64,000 bases of DNA from Lentzea flava. GTDB taxonomy: Bacteria; Actinomycetota; Actinomycetes; Mycobacteriales; Pseudonocardiaceae. The notes below the pieces were generated by a model. That model was not told where the DNA came from, searched no databases, and worked only from the letters and a program-made list of their open reading frames with translations. The number at the start of each line of letters is the position of its first letter. Within the stretch, counting starts at the first letter, position 1. Below, in pieces: positions 62,155 to 64,000 of the stretch. Both the position numbers and the translations under genes were made by a program. The DNA lies in NCBI RefSeq assembly GCF_014648475.1, contig NZ_BMRE01000001.1:496001-560000 (forward strand), written 5' to 3'.

Positions 62155-62882
62155 CCGGCACCGGATCAGTCCATTCGTGGGACGTCGCCACCGCGGTCGA
62201 CGGGCCGGGCACCCGCTTCGTGCTGTTCCTGGCCGGGTGCCCGCTGCGCTGCCGGTACTGCCACAACCCCGACACGTGGCACGAGCGCGACGGCCGCCGC
62301 ACGACGGTCGACGAGGTGGCGGCCGAGATGGCGAAGTACCGCCGGTTCATCGAGGTGGCCGGCGGCGGCGTGACCATCAGCGGCGGGGAACCGTTGCTGC
62401 AACCGGACTTCACCGCCGCCGTCCTGCACCGGGCGAAACAGCTCGGCCTGCACACCGCGCTCGACACCTCGGGGTTCCTGGGCGCCCGTGCCACCGACGA
62501 GCTGCTCGCCGACACCGACCTCGTCCTGCTCGACATCAAGTCCTGGGACCCGTCGACCTACCGGCACGTCACCGGTGGCGAGGTCGGGCCGACGCTCGAG
62601 TTCGCCCGGCGGCTGTCCGCGCTGCGCAAGCCGATGTGGATCAGGTTCGTGCTGGTTCCCGGCGAAACCGACGCGCCGGACAACGTCGACGGCATCGCCT
62701 CGTTCGTCAGCACGCTGAACGCCGTGGAACGGGTCGAAGTGGTGCCGTTCCACAAACTCGGCGCGCCCAAGTACGCCGCGCTCGGCATCCCGTTCCCCCT
62801 GGCGGACACCCCTGTGCCCGACGCCGCTCTGCTGCGGCGCGTGCGCGGCCAGTTCGTGGACCGCGGAGTGCCGGTCAGCTGA
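62151..62882 (+). CDS. pflA: pyruvate formate-lyase-activating radical SAM enzyme
   Basis: This 243-residue activase has the radical SAM motif CPLRCRYC (Cys30, Cys34 and Cys37), GGEP near 75 and an [15 protein letters not shown] late segment. It generates the glycyl radical on PflB with SAM and a reduced iron-sulfur cluster. The GTG start overlaps the PflB stop by four bases, as usual for the pair. The neighbouring flavodoxin could be its electron donor. Confidence 0.94.
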   Translation: MTGTGSVHSWDVATAVDGPGTRFVLFLAGCPLRCRYCHNPDTWHERDGRRTTVDEVAAEMAKYRRFIEVAGGGVTISGGEPLLQPDFTAAVLHRAKQLGLHTALDTSGFLGARATDELLADTDLVLLDIKSWDPSTYRHVTGGEVGPTLEFARRLSALRKPMWIRFVLVPGETDAPDNVDGIASFVSTLNAVERVEVVPFHKLGAPKYAALGIPFPLADTPVPDAALLRRVRGQFVDRGVPVS

Positions 62883-62912
62883 GGCCGCAGGAGCCTTCCG
62901 GTCGTGATCGCC

Positions 62913-62926
62913 GGGACGTTGGTCCT
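62913..62926 (+). promoter_or_regulatory. DosR/DevR-like box upstream of flavohemoglobin
   Basis: GGGACGTTGGTCCT has the GGGAC-N4-GTCC form of the DosR/DevR box and lies 90 bases before the flavohemoglobin start, in the gap after pflA. Confidence 0.6.
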
Positions 62927-63015
62927 GTCCCGCGCACGACGTTCCGAACTGCGTCCGGCCACCTCTGGTCGCGCAAGCTCGAAGGCATCCGTTCCCGTTG
63001 GTTGAGGAGAAATCT

Positions 63016-64000
63016 GTGCTGTCCGCTGCTTCAGCTGCCGTGGTGCGCGCGACCCTTCCCGTCGTCCGCGACCACGCCGCCGAGATCACCGCCGAGTTCT
63101 ACCCGTCGATGTTCGCCGCGCACCCCGAGCTGCTGAACCTGTTCAACCAGGGCAACCAGGCCAACGGACGGCAGCGGATCGCGCTGGCCCCCGCGGTGGT
63201 CGCCTTCGCCGAGCACCTGCTCGACGGTGTGCCGTTCGGCCCGATCGCCGACCGCATCGCGCACAAGCACGTCTCGCTCGGCGTCCGTCCCGACCAGTAC
63301 CCGATCGTCGGCAAGCACCTCATCGGCGCCGTGGCCACCGTGCTCGGTGACGCCGTCACACCCGAGGTCGCGGCGGCGTGGGAGGAGGTGTACTGGCTCT
63401 TCGCCGTCCTGCTGGTGGCCGCAGAGGCGCGGCTCTACCAGAACGCCGGGGTCTCCCCCGACACGGTCTGGCGTCCGTGGCGCGTGGCCAAACGCGACGA
63501 GGAGGCCGTCGACACGGTGTCCTTCACCCTGGTGCCCGACGACGGCGGCCCGGTGCCGGCGTTCGAGCCGGGTCAGTACGTGTCCGTCGCCGTCGACCTG
63601 CCGGACGGGCACCGGCAGCCGCGCCAGTACTCGCTGTCGCAGGCTCCCGGCGACGGTGAGCTGCGCATCACCGTGCGGCGCGTCCCGGACGGCGCGGTGT
63701 CGAACTTCCTGCACGACAACGTGCACACCGACGACGTCGTGCTGGTCACCTCGCCCGCGGGCGAGGTGACCCTCGACCACACCGGACGGCCGGTCGTGCT
63801 GATCAGCGCGGGCATCGGCATCACCCCGATGTTGTCGATGCTGCACCACATCGCCGCCACGCAGCCCACGCGCACGGTCGTCGCCGCGCACGCCGAACTC
63901 ACGCCCGAGCGGCACGCACACCGCGCGGAGTACGACCAGCTCGGCGGTTCGCGGCAGCTGACCTGGTACGAGAACGGCGACGGGCGCGTCGACGTGGATG
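63016..64000 (+). CDS. hmp: flavohemoglobin (nitric oxide dioxygenase), 3' end cut by the window
   Basis: The visible 328 residues comprise a globin domain (with the proximal His in RIAHKHVSLG and a Tyr/Gln-type distal region early in the protein), a FAD-binding domain with RQYSLS, and the start of an NAD domain (ISAGIGITPMLSM). It oxidises NO to nitrate, using NADH. The GTG follows GAGGAGAAATCT. Only about 70 C-terminal residues are missing. It lies downstream of a DosR-like box with the pfl genes, as part of a low-oxygen and NO-defence island. Confidence 0.92.
   Translation, partial: MLSAASAAVVRATLPVVRDHAAEITAEFYPSMFAAHPELLNLFNQGNQANGRQRIALAPAVVAFAEHLLDGVPFGPIADRIAHKHVSLGVRPDQYPIVGKHLIGAVATVLGDAVTPEVAAAWEEVYWLFAVLLVAAEARLYQNAGVSPDTVWRPWRVAKRDEEAVDTVSFTLVPDDGGPVPAFEPGQYVSVAVDLPDGHRQPRQYSLSQAPGDGELRITVRRVPDGAVSNFLHDNVHTDDVVLVTSPAGEVTLDHTGRPVVLISAGIGITPMLSMLHHIAATQPTRTVVAAHAELTPERHAHRAEYDQLGGSRQLTWYENGDGRVDVD

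Noticed and set aside
63031..63921. Minus-strand frame opposite the flavohemoglobin
   Set aside because: The plus strand encodes globin, FAD and NAD motifs in order; the reverse frame is a histidine/arginine-rich shadow.

Overview
The window is GC-rich (about 70%) DNA with many GTG and TTG starts, start/stop overlaps of 1 to 4 bases and G-rich ribosome binding sites. It carries an ini-type dynamin operon, a conservon (cvnABCD) and an ECF sigma factor with a SnoaL-like tail. All of this points to a filamentous actinomycete, most likely Pseudonocardiales (Lentzea, Saccharothrix or Lechevalieria-like); the order is inferred, not proven. No rRNA, tRNA, CRISPR array or insertion sequence was recognised.

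Layout. (1) 1-5117: a truncated divergent Hsp70-like gene, then a four-gene ini-like operon: a glycine/aspartate-rich protein, an IniB-N-like acidic protein and two dynamin-like GTPases. (2) 5127-17658: mixed genes for an amino-acid permease, a degenerate nucleoside hydrolase, an ECF sigma factor, a vanadium haloperoxidase-like secreted protein, small enzymes, a 1441-residue repeat surface protein with a PxKF end, a quinone-reductase-like MDR enzyme and an XRE/MmyB regulator. (3) 17745-21593: a co-directional trio of a Clp-type unfoldase without N-domain, a BtrH-like protein and a lipoate-ligase-like protein.

(4) 21595-37940 is the highlight: a probable natural-product gene cluster built around nitrogen-nitrogen bond formation. 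Eleven genes on the minus strand encode two SidA/PvdA-type amino-acid N-hydroxylases, a stand-alone methionyl-tRNA-synthetase-like enzyme, a DAO-type amine oxidase, an MFS exporter, two ATP-grasp ligases, two DszC-like flavin monooxygenases, a radical SAM enzyme and a berberine-bridge-type oxidase. Divergently lie a LuxR-type regulator, a small cupin and a small conserved protein. Cupin plus MetRS-like protein is the composition of the fused hydrazine synthetases of s56-p1, pyrazofurin/formycin and triacsin biosynthesis, but here the two halves are separate genes. A 47-bp promoter/operator block is shared by both N-hydroxylase transcription units.

(5) 37945-49160: a LacI-regulated amidohydrolase/amine-oxidase operon, and divergently a long ureohydrolase (guanidine- or guanidino-compound hydrolase type) followed by a NitT/TauT-type ABC transporter that is translationally coupled to a complete conservon. 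(6) 49151-57982: deaminase, LLM oxidoreductase, Lrp regulator, a gluconate-permease remnant, an aromatic-ring-type monooxygenase, a TetR-controlled SDR/saccharopine-dehydrogenase-like/acyl-CoA-synthetase operon, and a secreted sugar dehydrogenase. (7) 58183-64000: a hypoxia/NO island (Acg-type nitroreductase, flavodoxin, pyruvate formate-lyase and its activase, flavohemoglobin) with DosR/DevR-like boxes in front of several genes.
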